From: Mycobacterium sp. 4858
GTDB lineage: Bacteria; Actinomycetota; Actinomycetes; Mycobacteriales; Mycobacteriaceae
Length of the DNA stretch: 64,000 nucleotides
Assembly (NCBI RefSeq): GCF_900240975.1
Contig: NZ_LT968776.1
Coordinates: 2,663,092 to 2,727,091 of the forward strand
Reading direction: 5' to 3'
The position numbers and the translations under genes were made by a program. The notes beneath the pieces are model-generated. The model saw only the letters and a program-made list of their open reading frames with translations, ran no database searches and had not been told where the DNA came from. Numbering within the stretch: the first letter of the stretch is position 1; every line of letters begins with the position of its first letter. This document shows positions 51,823-61,810 of the stretch, in pieces.

Positions 51823-52472
51823 CGCACCTGGGCCCACGAGTCGGCCGGGGCGGATTGCCCCGGCCCCGCGGCGACGGGCGCCGAGCGGGACCGCAGGTGG
51901 TCGTCGAGGTCGGCGATCATCCGGTATGCGCTCGGTGTCCCCGGTCGCTCGCCGTAGGTGACGTCGTTGAAAGCCGTTGCGGCCTGCGAAAGTTCGCCGG
52001 CGAGGTGGGGCAAAGCGGTGCCCGCGTCGGAGGCCAGCTCGTTGGCGGTGCGGCCGGGCGCCGGGTTCAGCACGCCGGTCTCCTCCAGCTGGCGGGCCAC
52101 CGCGCGCAGCCGGTGCCGAATCGCGGCGGCCCAGTCCCCTTGCGCCGCATAGCCTTCGGCCGTCGCGCGGTGCTGGGCGGCGGTGAGCTGCGCGGTTTCG
52201 AAGAGCTGGTAGTCGCCGCCGCGGTTGGTGCGCATGGTGCGCCGCGCGATGTGGATGGCGGCCACCAGTGCGATCCCGAGCATGACGAAAAGCACTGTCG
52301 CCGTGAGCCATCCGCCGGGCAGCGACGCGGTCTTCTGCAGCAGCCGGTAAATCATCTCGTTGAGCCATTCGGCGATCTGCTCGGTGGCCGAGCCCTTGGA
52401 GTAGATCGGCTTGTTGAGCTCGTCCTGGGCGGCCTGGTGTGCGGCATCGCGGTCGATGTCGATGGAGGGCAC
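51819..52472 (-). CDS. DUF4129 membrane protein (Rv3690-type)
   Basis: The 217-residue protein starts MPSIDIDRDAAHQAAQDELN (GTG start), has a transmembrane helix GWLTATVLFVMLGIALVAAI and a C-terminal DUF4129 domain with AAIRHRLRAVARQLEETGVL, PAPGRTANELASDAGTALP and FNDVTYGERPGTPSAYRMI. The DUF4129 motif with W/R and the GR-T-ANEL core is diagnostic. It is the second gene of the membrane-protein operon upstream of moxR. Confidence 0.85.
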   Translation of the reverse strand: MPSIDIDRDAAHQAAQDELNKPIYSKGSATEQIAEWLNEMIYRLLQKTASLPGGWLTATVLFVMLGIALVAAIHIARRTMRTNRGGDYQLFETAQLTAAQHRATAEGYAAQGDWAAAIRHRLRAVARQLEETGVLNPAPGRTANELASDAGTALPHLAGELSQAATAFNDVTYGERPGTPSAYRMIADLDDHLRSRSAPVAAGPGQSAPADSWAQVR

Positions 52473-52485
52473 GGTCAGCTCGTCC

Positions 52486-53747
52486 TCAGACCGGTCGCGT
52501 CAGCCACAGGTTATCGGTGGACTCGGCCGCATACGGCCCGCCCGCGGCGCCGGTCTGCAGCACCAGATCGAATGCCTCGGCACGCATCCGGCGATCTGTG
52601 TAGAGCAGGGCGATCACCCCGGCGTTGAACGGCGCGGTGATGATCTCGCCGATCGCGGCGCCCACCGACGCGACCGCGGTGCTGACCAGGAAGGCCGCGG
52701 TGGACGTGCTGACCGGGAAGAACTTGCTGGCGATCTCGAACGGCACCGAGACCGCGCCCGCGACAACGGAGGTCACCAGCAGCGACAGCAGCCGGATGCC
52801 CAGCACGCGCCAGAAGCCGTTGCGCACCAAGGCGAACGATCGGGTGATGGCGTCCAGGACGGGCAGCCGCTCCAGCACGATCAGCACGGGCGCAAACAGC
52901 ACCACCGTGTACAGGTACACCAGCAAGGCGATCACGGCCAGCACCAGCGGCACGCCCAGGATGACCGCCGCCGCGCCGTTGCCGATGGCCGCCAGCACCG
53001 CGACTATCACGATCACCAGTCCGGCGACGACCGCCAGGGCGGCCCCTTCCAGCAGGGCGAGACCGAACAACGGCACCAGGCGCCCGCGGATCCTGGCCCA
53101 CGTCTCGCCGATGGTGATCGGCGAGCCGAACACCGCCCGCCCGACGATGACGGTGAGCATCCCGGACAGCAGCATGCCGCCCAGCCAGGCGACCAGGACA
53201 CCGGCGCCCATCGACGTCAACCAGGCGCCGATGACCCCGCTGGTCAGCTCCTTGGCGTGGTCGGTGCTCAGCCTGCCGTAGGCCGCCAACGGCCCGTAGA
53301 CGGCCAGTTTCGTGACGATCTGGATGACCACCACCACGATGGTGGTCAGTCCCAGGGTGGCTTTCGGGTTGGCGCGGACGTAGCCGACCGCGCCGTTGAA
53401 GATGTCGCCCAGGGTGAGCGGCCGCAACGGGATGATGCCGGGTTTGACCGCCGCCGGAACACCCGGCCCGGATTGCCACGGCGGCGGGGGTCCATACCCC
53501 GGTGGGGGGCCGTAACCCGGTGGCGGTCCATACCCCGATGGCGGTCCATACCCCGGTGGTGGGCCGTAACCCGGTGGTGGGCCGTAACCCGGTGGTGGGC
53601 CGTAACCCAAGGGTTGCCCGTAGGCCGGTGGTGGCCCGTAACCCGGTGGTGGGCCGTAGCCAGGTGGGGGTCCGTATCCCGGGGGCCCGGTGGTGGGCCG
53701 TAGCCCGGTGGCGGGCCAACCGGATAGCCAGGGGGCGGCGCGCTCAA
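52486..53747 (-). CDS. Multi-pass membrane protein with GYGPPP repeats (Rv3689-type), frameshifted N-terminus
   Basis: The conserved part begins GIIPLRPLTLGDIFNGAVGY and has about six hydrophobic helices with GxxxG patterns (VVVVIQIVTKLAVYGPL, VVAGLVIVIVAVLAAIG, VLAVIALLVYLYTVVLFAPV). The N-terminus is a tandem GYGPPP array. From a TTG at 53745-53747 the frame reads MSAPPPGYPVGPPPGYGPPP, then near 53685 the same repeat continues in a different frame, so one net base is missing (1262 nt span). Either the repeat contracted out of frame, the sequence has an error, or translation starts inside the array (TTG at 53610). It heads the operon with DUF4129, DUF4350 and moxR. Confidence 0.6.
53500..53720 (-). 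repeat. 18-bp tandem repeat encoding GYGPPP
   Basis: About ten imperfect copies of GGGCCGTAACCCGGTGGT (plus-strand sense) encode GYGPPP hexapeptides, with variants GYGPPS, AYGQPL and GYPVGPPP. Such arrays change length by slippage and carry the frame change described for the gene. Confidence 0.8.
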
Positions 53748-53846
53748 CGTGTTCCGCGGCGTCTGCGAGCGGGCCCGTCGTTCGTCATGGGCTCCATCCT
53801 GTCGGTGGTCCGGGCATTTCTCAATCATGGCCAGGCCGCCGGCGCG

Positions 53847-53852
53847 TAGCGT
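53847..53852 (+). promoter_or_regulatory. Putative -10 box (TAGCGT) of the YqeY gene
   Basis: TAGCGT ends 7 nt before the ATG at 53860; no RBS is present, so a leaderless transcript is predicted. Confidence 0.5.
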
Positions 53853-53859
53853 TCTCGGC

Positions 53860-54324
53860 ATGGCGGAACTCAAATCCCGGCTGCGGGCCGACCTGACCGA
53901 TGCGATGAAGAGCAAGGACAAGCTGCGCACGGCGACCCTGCGCCTCCTGCTCGCCGCGATCCAAACCGAGGAGGTGTCCGGCAAGCAGGCCAAAGACCTC
54001 TCCGACGACGAGGTGATCAAGGTGCTGGCCCGGGAGTCCCGTAAGCGTGCCGAGTCGGCGGAGATCTACACGCAGAACGGCCGCGGGGAGTTGGCCGCCA
54101 ACGAGCACGCCGAGGCGCGCATCATCGACGAGTATTTGCCGACGCCGCTCACCGAAGCCGAATTGGCCGACGTCGCCGACACCGCCATCGCCCAGGTCGC
54201 CGAGGAGATCGGCGAGCGTCCGAGCATGAAGCAGATGGGGATGGTGATGAAGGCGGCCACCGCGATCGCGGCCGGCAAGGCCGACGGGGCCCGGTTGTCG
54301 GCGGCGGTCAAGGACCGCCTGTAG
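53860..54324 (+). CDS. YqeY/GatB-domain protein (Rv3688c-type)
   Basis: The 154-residue protein belongs to the YqeY family, with the helical N-terminus LKSRLRADLTDAMKSKDKL, TLRLLLAAIQTEEVSGKQ and the C-terminal GatB tail-like part (MKQMGMVMKAATAIAAGKAD). Family members relate to the tRNA-binding domain of GatB amidotransferases but their role is not established. Its 3' end overlaps the selB stop by 17 nt (convergent). Confidence 0.92.
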   Translation: MAELKSRLRADLTDAMKSKDKLRTATLRLLLAAIQTEEVSGKQAKDLSDDEVIKVLARESRKRAESAEIYTQNGRGELAANEHAEARIIDEYLPTPLTEAELADVADTAIAQVAEEIGERPSMKQMGMVMKAATAIAAGKADGARLSAAVKDRL

Positions 54325-56020
54325 GCGAGACCAGCACCCGGGTGCCGTCGGCGGCCCGCCGGGTGACGCGCCGGGCGTCGAGCTGCTCGAGCAACGGCAC
54401 GGCGACCCGCCGGGTGGTGCCCAGCGCCCGGCGCGCGTCGCTGACCGTGAACGGCTGTGGCAGCGCCGCGAGGACGCCGGCCGCCCGGTCCAGCGCGCCG
54501 GATCCCAGGACGACGCCGTCGGCGATCCGGGTCAGCCGCCCGGCGCGCACCGCCGCGGCCAGCTCCCGGGAACCCAGCTTGAGCTCGGCCAGTTCGTCGG
54601 CCTCCGGTGCCCGGAACGGCTCGGCGGCCAGCCACTCCTCGATGGTGCGCACCGCCTTGTCGACGCGGGCCGGCAGGCCGGCGCCCGGCGCGCGGACCAG
54701 CCCGTCGGCGACCTGAAGGCCGGTGCCCTCGAGCAGCGGCGGCAGCAGTTCGGCGGCGGGCAGCCCGGCCCGCTGCCGCACTGTCTCCAGCGGCATCCCC
54801 GCCGCGACGTCGTGGTCGTCGGCCCAGCGCCGCACCGCCGCGGTCGCGCGCTCGCGCCGGCCGGCCCACCACCGGGGATCCACCACCCAATCCCCGACCC
54901 GCAGCCCGGCGAGCGGCAGCCCCATCGCCGTCAGGTCGGCCGCCCGGGCGCAGTCCGGCGGGCGCACCCGCCCGGTGGCGAGCTCGGCGGCCCGATCCCG
55001 GGCGGCGCCGCGGCGGCGCAGCGCCGGCGGCCGGACGTCGAGCACCTCGACACCCGCCGCGATCCGGTGCTCGCCGGGATCGCGCAGCAGTCCCACGTCG
55101 CCGACCCGCAGCGGCAGCGACCGCGCCAGCCGCAGCCGGGCCGCCGCCTCGCCCAGCGGGCGCACCTGCACCGGCACGGCCGCGGACCCGACGTGCAGCA
55201 CCAGCTGGCGGTGCAGCGCGTCCGCCGACCGCAGGGCGACGTCGATCTCCGCCGTCTGCAACCACACGCCCGGCGTCCGAACGGTGTCGCCGCGACCGAT
55301 GTGCTGGCGGTCCACGCCGCGCAGGTTGAGCGCGACGCGCGCCACCGGGCCGACCGCCGGCTGGTCGTGGCCCAGCGATTGCAGCCCCCGCACCATGACG
55401 CGCCGACCGGCGTGCTCCAGCTCGTCGCCCACCCGGATCGTCCCGGCCGCCAGCGTCCCGGTCACCACGGTGCCCGCGCCCCGGACGGTGAAGCTCCGAT
55501 CGACCCACAGCCGCACGTCGGCGTCCGGGTCCGGAGCCGGCAGCCGGTCGGTGAGCGCCAGCAGCTCCGCGCGCACCCGCTCCAGGTCGGTCCCGATCGC
55601 GACGGGGACCCCGGCCAGCGAGGTGGCGGCGAACCGTTCCCGCGCCTGCTCGATGGCCGGGCCGGGATCGGCGAGGTCGGCCTTGCTGATCACCACCAGC
55701 CCGTGCCGGACCCCGAGCGCGTCCAGCGCCGCGAGGTGTTCGTCGGATTGCGGCATCCAGCCCTCGGTCGCGGCGACGACGAACAACACCGCAGGGACGG
55801 TCCCCACCCCCGCCAGCATGTTGGCCACGAACCGCTCGTGCCCGGGGACGTCGACGAACGCCAGCTGTCGGCCGCCGAGCTCGGTCCACGCGAAACCGAG
55901 GTCGATGGTCAGGCCCCGGCGCCGCTCCTCGGCCAGCCGGTCCGGCCACATGCCGGTGAGCCGGTGCAGCAGGGTGGATTTGCCGTGGTCGACATGCCCG
56001 GCGGTGGCTATGACGAACAT
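54308..56020 (-). CDS. selB: Selenocysteine-specific elongation factor SelB
   Basis: The 570-residue GTPase delivers Sec-tRNA to UGA codons followed by a SECIS. G1 is ATAGHVDHGKSTLL, G3 FVDVPGHERFV and G4 ISKADL; EF-Tu-like domains 2 and 3 follow (VDRSFTVRGAGTVVTGTLA), and winged-helix domains at the C-terminus bind the SECIS (FTVSDARRALGTTRRVAVPL). The ATG at 56020 was chosen because MFVIATAGHVDHGK is the canonical start; it lies inside the selA 3' end (13-nt overlap). Confidence 0.95.
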   Translation of the reverse strand: MFVIATAGHVDHGKSTLLHRLTGMWPDRLAEERRRGLTIDLGFAWTELGGRQLAFVDVPGHERFVANMLAGVGTVPAVLFVVAATEGWMPQSDEHLAALDALGVRHGLVVISKADLADPGPAIEQARERFAATSLAGVPVAIGTDLERVRAELLALTDRLPAPDPDADVRLWVDRSFTVRGAGTVVTGTLAAGTIRVGDELEHAGRRVMVRGLQSLGHDQPAVGPVARVALNLRGVDRQHIGRGDTVRTPGVWLQTAEIDVALRSADALHRQLVLHVGSAAVPVQVRPLGEAAARLRLARSLPLRVGDVGLLRDPGEHRIAAGVEVLDVRPPALRRRGAARDRAAELATGRVRPPDCARAADLTAMGLPLAGLRVGDWVVDPRWWAGRRERATAAVRRWADDHDVAAGMPLETVRQRAGLPAAELLPPLLEGTGLQVADGLVRAPGAGLPARVDKAVRTIEEWLAAEPFRAPEADELAELKLGSRELAAAVRAGRLTRIADGVVLGSGALDRAAGVLAALPQPFTVSDARRALGTTRRVAVPLLEQLDARRVTRRAADGTRVLVSPTGGP

Positions 56021-57300
56021 GCGAGCACCGCCGCCGCCAGCAGCGCGTCGTCCTCGGGCGCCACGGTGCGCAGGTCGAGCAGGCACCGGCCGGCCTCGAG
56101 GCGGCCGACGACCGGCGGGCTGGCCGCGCGCAGCGCGGCGGCGTAGTGCTCCGGCAGGCTCACGGCGGCGCTGGGCAGCCGGACGTCCGGCGCCCCCCCG
56201 CCGCCGACGGCCGCGACGCAGTCCACCGCCTGCGCGCCCGGCAGCGCGGCCGCCAGCGACTCCGCACGGGCGCGCAGCCCCGCCACGTCGGCGACCAGCG
56301 CTTCGGCCACCGGCGTCGGCGGCCCCGTCAGGGTCGCTTCCAGCGCGGCCAGGGTGAGCTTGTCCACTCGCAGGGCGCGCGCGGCCGGGTGGCGGCGCAG
56401 CCGTTCGATGAGCTCGGCGTCGCCCAGCAGCAGGCCCGCCTGGGGGCCGCCGAGCAGTTTGTCGCCGCTCGCGGTGACCAGGTCGGCGCCGTCGCGCAGG
56501 GCCGTCGTGGCGTCGGGCTCGTCGGGCAGCAGGGGGTGCGGGGCCAGCAGCCCGGACCCGATGTCGACGACGAGGGGGACGTCCAGTCGGGACAACTCCG
56601 CGACGCTCACCGCCGAGGTGAACCCGGTGACGTGGAAGTTGGACGGGTGGACCTTCAGGACGAAACCGGTCTGCGGCCCGATCGCCTCGGTGTAGTCGCG
56701 CAGGCTGGTGCGGTTCGTGGTGCCGACCTCGCGCAGCCGCGATCCGGTGGAGGCCAGCAGCTCGGGGATGCGGAACCCGTCGCCGATCTCGACCAGCTCG
56801 CCGCGGCTGAGCACGATCTCCTTGCCCCCCGACCAGCCCCCAGCGAGCGTGAGGGCCGTCAGCAGCAGCGCGGCCGCGTTGTTGTTGACGACGTGCACCC
56901 CATCGGCGAGGGGTACCGCGCGGGCCAGCGCCGCCAGCGCGCCCCGGCCGCGGCGGCCGCGGCGGCCCGTCGCCAGGTCCAGCTCGACGTCGGTGGTGCC
57001 CGCGGCGGCGACCACGGCGTCGACGGCGGCCCGCGACAGCGGCGCGCGCCCCAGATTGGTGTGCACGACGACGCCGGTGGCGTTGATCACGGGCCGCAGG
57101 CTCGACGCGGTGCTGGGCAGCGCGCCGAGGGCATGCTCGGCGACACGCTCGGGCTCGATCTCCCCGGCGCGCGCCCGCCGCTGCGCGTCGGCGATCACCG
57201 ACTTCACCAGCGCCCGCCCCAGCACCCGCTGGGCCTCGACCAGGCGCGGATCGGCGAGCAGCGTATCGGTCCCCGGCACCCGCCGGCGCGGGTCGGTCAT
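56008..57300 (-). CDS. selA: L-seryl-tRNA(Sec) selenium transferase SelA
   Basis: The 430-residue PLP enzyme converts seryl-tRNA(Sec) to selenocysteinyl-tRNA using selenophosphate. VINATGVVVHTNLGRAPLS is the N-terminal signature, ALLLTALTLAGG and EIVLSRGELVEIGDGFRIPE bind substrate, and the Schiff-base Lys is in VTASGDKLLGGPQAG. The length is close to the E. coli enzyme. It overlaps selB and ends the divergent half of the Sec island, next to the tRNA-Sec gene. Confidence 0.95.
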   Translation of the reverse strand: MTDPRRRVPGTDTLLADPRLVEAQRVLGRALVKSVIADAQRRARAGEIEPERVAEHALGALPSTASSLRPVINATGVVVHTNLGRAPLSRAAVDAVVAAAGTTDVELDLATGRRGRRGRGALAALARAVPLADGVHVVNNNAAALLLTALTLAGGWSGGKEIVLSRGELVEIGDGFRIPELLASTGSRLREVGTTNRTSLRDYTEAIGPQTGFVLKVHPSNFHVTGFTSAVSVAELSRLDVPLVVDIGSGLLAPHPLLPDEPDATTALRDGADLVTASGDKLLGGPQAGLLLGDAELIERLRRHPAARALRVDKLTLAALEATLTGPPTPVAEALVADVAGLRARAESLAAALPGAQAVDCVAAVGGGGAPDVRLPSAAVSLPEHYAAALRAASPPVVGRLEAGRCLLDLRTVAPEDDALLAAAVLACSS

Positions 57301-57322
57301 GTCGGGCTTGAAAGAGTATGGC

Positions 57323-57413
57323 GGAGGCGGACGGGAATCGAACCCGCCAGCGGCAGCGTCTGCCGTTCGACGGTTTTGAAGACCGCGCCGGTCACCAGAC
57401 CGGACACGCCTCC
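57323..57413 (-). tRNA. selC: tRNA-Sec (anticodon UCA)
   Basis: On the minus strand this 91-nt gene has an extended acceptor helix (GGAGGCGTG... with ...CCGCCTCC), an anticodon loop TCTTCAAAA giving UCA, a long variable arm and T-arm GGCGGGTTCGATTCCCGTC. The 8-bp-type acceptor and UCA anticodon identify a selenocysteine tRNA. It sits between selA and selD, 7 bp from the selD start. The ends may be off by one nucleotide. Confidence 0.93.
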
Positions 57414-57420
57414 TCGGACC

Positions 57421-58434
57421 ATGCCGACAATTATGTATCCCGTGACCTACCGGCTGACTCAGTACGCCCACGGTGGCGGCTGCGCGTGCAAGATCCCGCC
57501 CGGCGAGCTCGAGGAGGTGGTCCGCGGGCTGGGGGTGAGCGCGCCGCGCGACCCGGTCGGCGAGCTGCTGGTCGGGCTGGAGCACGGCGACGACGCCGCC
57601 GCGGTGCGGATCGCCGACGGCACGGCGCTGATCGCGACGACGGACTTCTTCACCCCGGTCGTCGACGACGCCTACGACTGGGGGCGCATCGCGGCCACCA
57701 ACGCGCTGTCCGACGTCTACGCGATGGGCGGGCGCCCGGTAGTGGCGGTGAACCTGCTGGGCTGGCCGCGCGACGTGCTGCCGTTCGAACTGGCGGCCGA
57801 GACGCTGCGCGGCGGCCTGGACGTCTGCGGCCTGGCCGGCTGCCACCTCGCCGGCGGGCACAGCGTCGACGACCCGGAACCCAAATACGGGCTGGCCGTC
57901 ACCGGGATCGCGGACCCGAACCGGTTGCTGCGCAACGACTCCGGGAAGCCCGGGCTGCCGCTGTCGCTGACCAAACCGCTCGGCGTCGGCGTGCTCAACA
58001 GCAGGCACAAGGCCACCGGGGAGCGCTTCGAGCAGGCCATCCGGGTGATGACCACCCTCAACGCCGAGGCGGCCACCGCCGCGCTGGCCGCCGGCGCCGA
58101 ATGCGCAACCGACATCACCGGTTTCGGGCTGCTCGGTCATCTGCACAAGCTGGCGCGGGCCAGCGGCGTCACAGCGATCGTCGACGCGGCGGCGGTGCCC
58201 TACCTGGAGGGGGCCCGGGAGGCGCTGGCGGCCGGCTACGTCAGCGGGGGCACGCGCCGCAACCTCGACTGGGTGGCCCCGCACGCCGACCTGTCCGCGG
58301 TCGGGGAGTCCGACGCCCTGTTGCTCGCCGACGCGCAGACCTCGGGCGGCCTGCTGGTCGCCGGTGAGATACCGGGCGCCCCGGTGATCGGTGAGCTGGT
58401 GCCGCGCGGCGAGCACACGATCGTGGTGCGGTGA
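57421..58434 (+). CDS. selD: Selenide, water dikinase SelD
   Basis: The 337-residue enzyme makes selenophosphate from selenide and ATP. The glycine-rich N-terminal loop YAHGGGCACKIPPGEL holds Cys21 (catalytic; Sec in some homologues) and Cys23, followed by DDAAAVRIADGTALIATTDFF, the AIR-synthase-like core with GGHSVDDPEPKYGL and ATDITGFGLLGHLHKLA. The ATG at 57421 follows the tRNA-Sec 5' end closely; an ATG four codons later is possible. It supplies selenium to selA and, here, to the adjacent formate dehydrogenase. Confidence 0.95.
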   Translation: MPTIMYPVTYRLTQYAHGGGCACKIPPGELEEVVRGLGVSAPRDPVGELLVGLEHGDDAAAVRIADGTALIATTDFFTPVVDDAYDWGRIAATNALSDVYAMGGRPVVAVNLLGWPRDVLPFELAAETLRGGLDVCGLAGCHLAGGHSVDDPEPKYGLAVTGIADPNRLLRNDSGKPGLPLSLTKPLGVGVLNSRHKATGERFEQAIRVMTTLNAEAATAALAAGAECATDITGFGLLGHLHKLARASGVTAIVDAAAVPYLEGAREALAAGYVSGGTRRNLDWVAPHADLSAVGESDALLLADAQTSGGLLVAGEIPGAPVIGELVPRGEHTIVVR

Positions 58435-58461
58435 ACCGAGCGGGGTTTCGGCGCCGCGCAC

Positions 58462-58467
58462 TAGGGT
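58462..58467 (+). promoter_or_regulatory. Putative -10 box (TAGGGT) for the fdh operon
   Basis: TAGGGT ends 7 nt before the ATG at 58475. It would give a leaderless fdh transcript separate from selD, whose stop is only 40 nt upstream. Confidence 0.45.
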
Positions 58468-58474
58468 GGTGGTC

Positions 58475-61400
58475 ATGGCCCCGAAAAAAGACATGCGGAA
58501 GCTTTTCCTCGAGTGGCCCGTCGTACGTCAGCTGCGTTCGGGCGACAAGCTCGGCCGCGGCTCGGCCGTGACCTCGAAGCGCACCCGCGCCGTCACGCCG
58601 CGCACGACGACGGCCGACCGCATGGTGCAGAGCATCTGCCCCTATTGCGCGGTCGGTTGCGGGCAGCGGGTCTACGTCAAGGACGAACGGGTGGTCCAGA
58701 TCGAGGGCGACCCGGACTCGCCGATCTCGCGAGGCCGCCTGTGCCCCAAGGGTGCTGCCAGTGAACAGCTGGTGAACTCGCCCGGCCGGCAGCTGCAGGT
58801 GCTCTACCGCGCCCCCCGGGCGACCGAATGGCAGCCCCTCGAGCTGGACACCGCGATCGACATGATCGCCGACCGGTTCGTCGAGTCCCGCCGCCACACC
58901 TGGCAGGACATCGACAAGAAGGGCAACCTGTTGCGCCGCACCATGGGCATCGCCGCGCTGGGCGGGGCGACGCTGGACAACGAAGAGAACTACCTCATCA
59001 AGAAGCTCTTCACCGCCGCGGGCGCCATTCAGATCGAGAACCAAGCTCGCATTTGACACTCCGCCACGGTTCCCGGTCTGGGAGCCTCCTTCGGGCGCGG
59101 CGGCGCCACCCAAACACTGCAGGACATGGCGAACGCCGATTGCATCGTCATCCAGGGCTCCAACATGGCCGAGTGCCACCCGGTGGGTTTCCAGTGGGTC
59201 GAGGAGGCCCGGGCCCGCGGCGCGCGGGTGATCCATGTGGACCCGCGCTTCACCCGCACCTCGGCGGTGTCGGACAAACACATCCCGATCCGGGCCGGTT
59301 CGGACGTGGTGCTGCTCGGCGCGTTGATCAACCACATCCTCAGCAATGATCTGTGGTTCAAGGAGTACGTGGTCGCCTACACCAACGCCGCCACGTTGAT
59401 CAACGAAAAGTTCAGGGACACCGAGGATCTGAACGGCCTGTTCTCCGGCTTCGACCCCGAGACCGGGCAGTACGACACGGCGACGTGGGCGTACGACCAA
59501 GAAGGGAACGGCCAGATCGAGTCCGCCGGCGGCGACCACACGCACGGTGCCACCGCGTCACCGAGCGCGGCGGGCGACGAGCACGGCAGCGGCGGCCCGC
59601 CGCTCGCGCACGCCAAGGTGAAGCGGGACGAAACCCTGCAGCACCCGCGCACGGTCTTCCAGATCCTCAAGCGCCACTACGCCCGCTACACCCCGGAGAT
59701 GGTCACCGACGTCTGTGGCATCAGCCGCGCGGATTTCGACTACCTCGCCCGCTCCATCGTCGAGAACTCCGGGCGCGAGCGGACCACCTGCTTCGCCTAC
59801 GCCGTCGGGTGGACGCAGCACACCCTCGGCGCCCAATTCATCCGCACCGCAACCATTCTGCAGCTCCTGCTGGGCAACGTGGGCCGGCCGGGCAGCGGCA
59901 TCATGGCGCTGCGCGGCCACGCCACCATCCAGGGCTCCACGGACATCCCGACGCTGTTCAACCTGCTGCCCGGCTACCTGCCCATGCCCAAGGCCGGCAT
60001 GCACGACACCCTGGCCGACTATCTCGACGTGGTGGGATCGAAGAAACAGAAGGGGTTCTGGGCCAACTCCGACACCTATGCGATCAGCCTGCTCAAGGCG
60101 TGGTGGGGGGAGGCGGCCACCAAGGACAACGACTGGGCCTACGACTACCTGCCGCGGCTGTCCGGGCCGCACGGCACCTATCAGACCGTGATGGGCATGC
60201 TGGCCGACGAGGTGGAGGGCTACTTCCTGCTCGGCCAGAACCCGGCGGTCGGGTCGGCGCACGGCCGGATGCAGCGGATGGGCATGTCCCACCTCAAGTG
60301 GCTGGTGGTGCGCGACCTCAACCTCATCGAGTCGGCCACCTGGTGGAAGGACGGGCCCGAAATCGCTTCGGGCGAACTGAAAACGGAGGACATCGAGACC
60401 GAGGTGTTCTTCCTGCCCGCCGCCACGCACGTGGAGAAGGCCGGATCGTTCACCCAGACCCAGCGCCTGGTGCAGTGGCGCCACAAGGCCGTCGAGCCGC
60501 CGGGCCAGTGTCAGAGCGAGTTGCAGTTCTTCTTCGAACTCGGCAGGCGGATCAGGCAGCGGTTGGCCGGGTCGACCGACGAGCGCGACCGGCCCCTGCT
60601 GGACCTGACGTGGGACTACCCGACCGACGAGCACGGCGAGCCCGACGGCGAAGCCGTGCTGGCCGAGATCAACGGGTATCACACCGCCGACCGCGCGCCG
60701 CTGTCGTCGTACACCGAGTTGCGCGCCGACGGGTCGACCGCCGCCGGTTGCTGGATCTACACGGGCGTCTACGCGAACGCCACCAACCAGGCCGCCCGCC
60801 GCGTCCCGCGCGGCGGTGACTCGCCGAGCCAGCACGAGTGGGGCTGGGCGTGGCCCGCCGACCGGAGAATCCTCTACAACCGCGCGTCGGCCGACCCGGA
60901 CGGCAAGCCGTGGAGCGAACGCAAGAAATACGTGTGGTGGGACGCGGACCAGCGGCGCTGGGTCGGGTATGACGTGCCCGACTTCGTGGCCGACCGGGCG
61001 CCGGGCAGCCGGCCCGATCCCGACGTCGGCGGTCCCGACGCGCTCGCCGGGGACGACCCGTTCATCATGCAGGCCGACGGCAAGGGGTGGCTGTTCGCGC
61101 CGAAGGGCTTGGTCGACGGCCCGCTGCCCACGCACTACGAACCACAGGAGTCCCCGGTCGCCAACGCGTTGTACCCCCAGCAGCGCAACCCGGGACGAAT
61201 CACCTTCCCGCGCAAGGACAATCTGAGCGCGCCCAGCGCAGGCGAGCCGGGTGCCGACGTGTATCCGTACGTGTTCACCACCTACCGGCTCACCGAGCAT
61301 CACACCGCCGGCGGGATGAGCCGGTGGCTGCCCTACCTCTCGGAGCTGCAGCCGGAGATGTTCTGCGAGGTGTCCCCGGAGCTGGCCGCCGAACGCGGCC

Positions 61401-61810
61401 TCGAGCCGTATGGGTGGGCCACCATCGTGTCGCCGCGCGCGGCGATCGAGGCGCGGGTGCTGGTCACCAAACGCGTTGCGCCGCTGGTGATCAACGGTCA
61501 CACCGTGCATCAGATCGGCCTGCCGTATCACTGGGGCGTCGGCGGTGACGCCGTCGTGAGCGGGGACGCGGCCAACGATCTGCTGGGCATCACGCTGGAC
61601 CCCAACGTGCAGATCCAGGAGTCCAAGGCCGGCTCGTGTGACATCCGGCCGGGGCGCCGGCCGCAGGGCGAGGATCTGCTGCGGCTGATCGCCGAGTATC
61701 AGTCCCGCTCGGGGGCCACCACCGAGACCGGCAACGTGCGGATCGACGACGGCGTCTGGGAAGGGGGAGCCGATGGGTCAGCTGAGCGGACCGACCGACC
61801 CGACGAGTGA
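58475..61810 (+). CDS. Formate dehydrogenase catalytic subunit, selenoprotein (UGA-Sec at codon 194)
   Basis: The gene is interrupted by one in-frame TGA (59054-59056), read as Sec194 in the context NQARI-U-HSATVPGLGASFGRG, which matches the active-site region of FDH-N type enzymes. Total length is 1111 residues. A [4Fe-4S] ligand set is Cys55, Cys58, Cys62 and Cys90 (SICPYCAVGCGQ, RLCPKGA), and molybdopterin-guanine-dinucleotide domains follow (GSNMAECHPVGFQWVEEA, GPHGTYQTVMGMLAD, C-terminal DIRPGRRP). A SECIS hairpin begins 11 nt after the UGA. No Tat signal is visible at the N-terminus. It overlaps the beta-subunit gene by 38 nt. It oxidises formate to CO2. Confidence 0.94.
59068..59086 (+). 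promoter_or_regulatory. Bacterial SECIS element
   Basis: GGTTCCC pairs with GGGAGCC (7 bp, one G-U) around the loop GGTCT. The loop has the conserved GGUCU of E. coli formate dehydrogenase SECIS elements, and the hairpin starts 11 nt after the UGA. It is bound by SelB to recode the UGA. Confidence 0.85.

Noticed and set aside
58475..59056. A separate short gene ending at TGA 59056 followed by a second gene from 59126
   Set aside because: The two parts are one colinear formate dehydrogenase, the TGA falls exactly at the Sec position and a SECIS follows; sel genes are adjacent.
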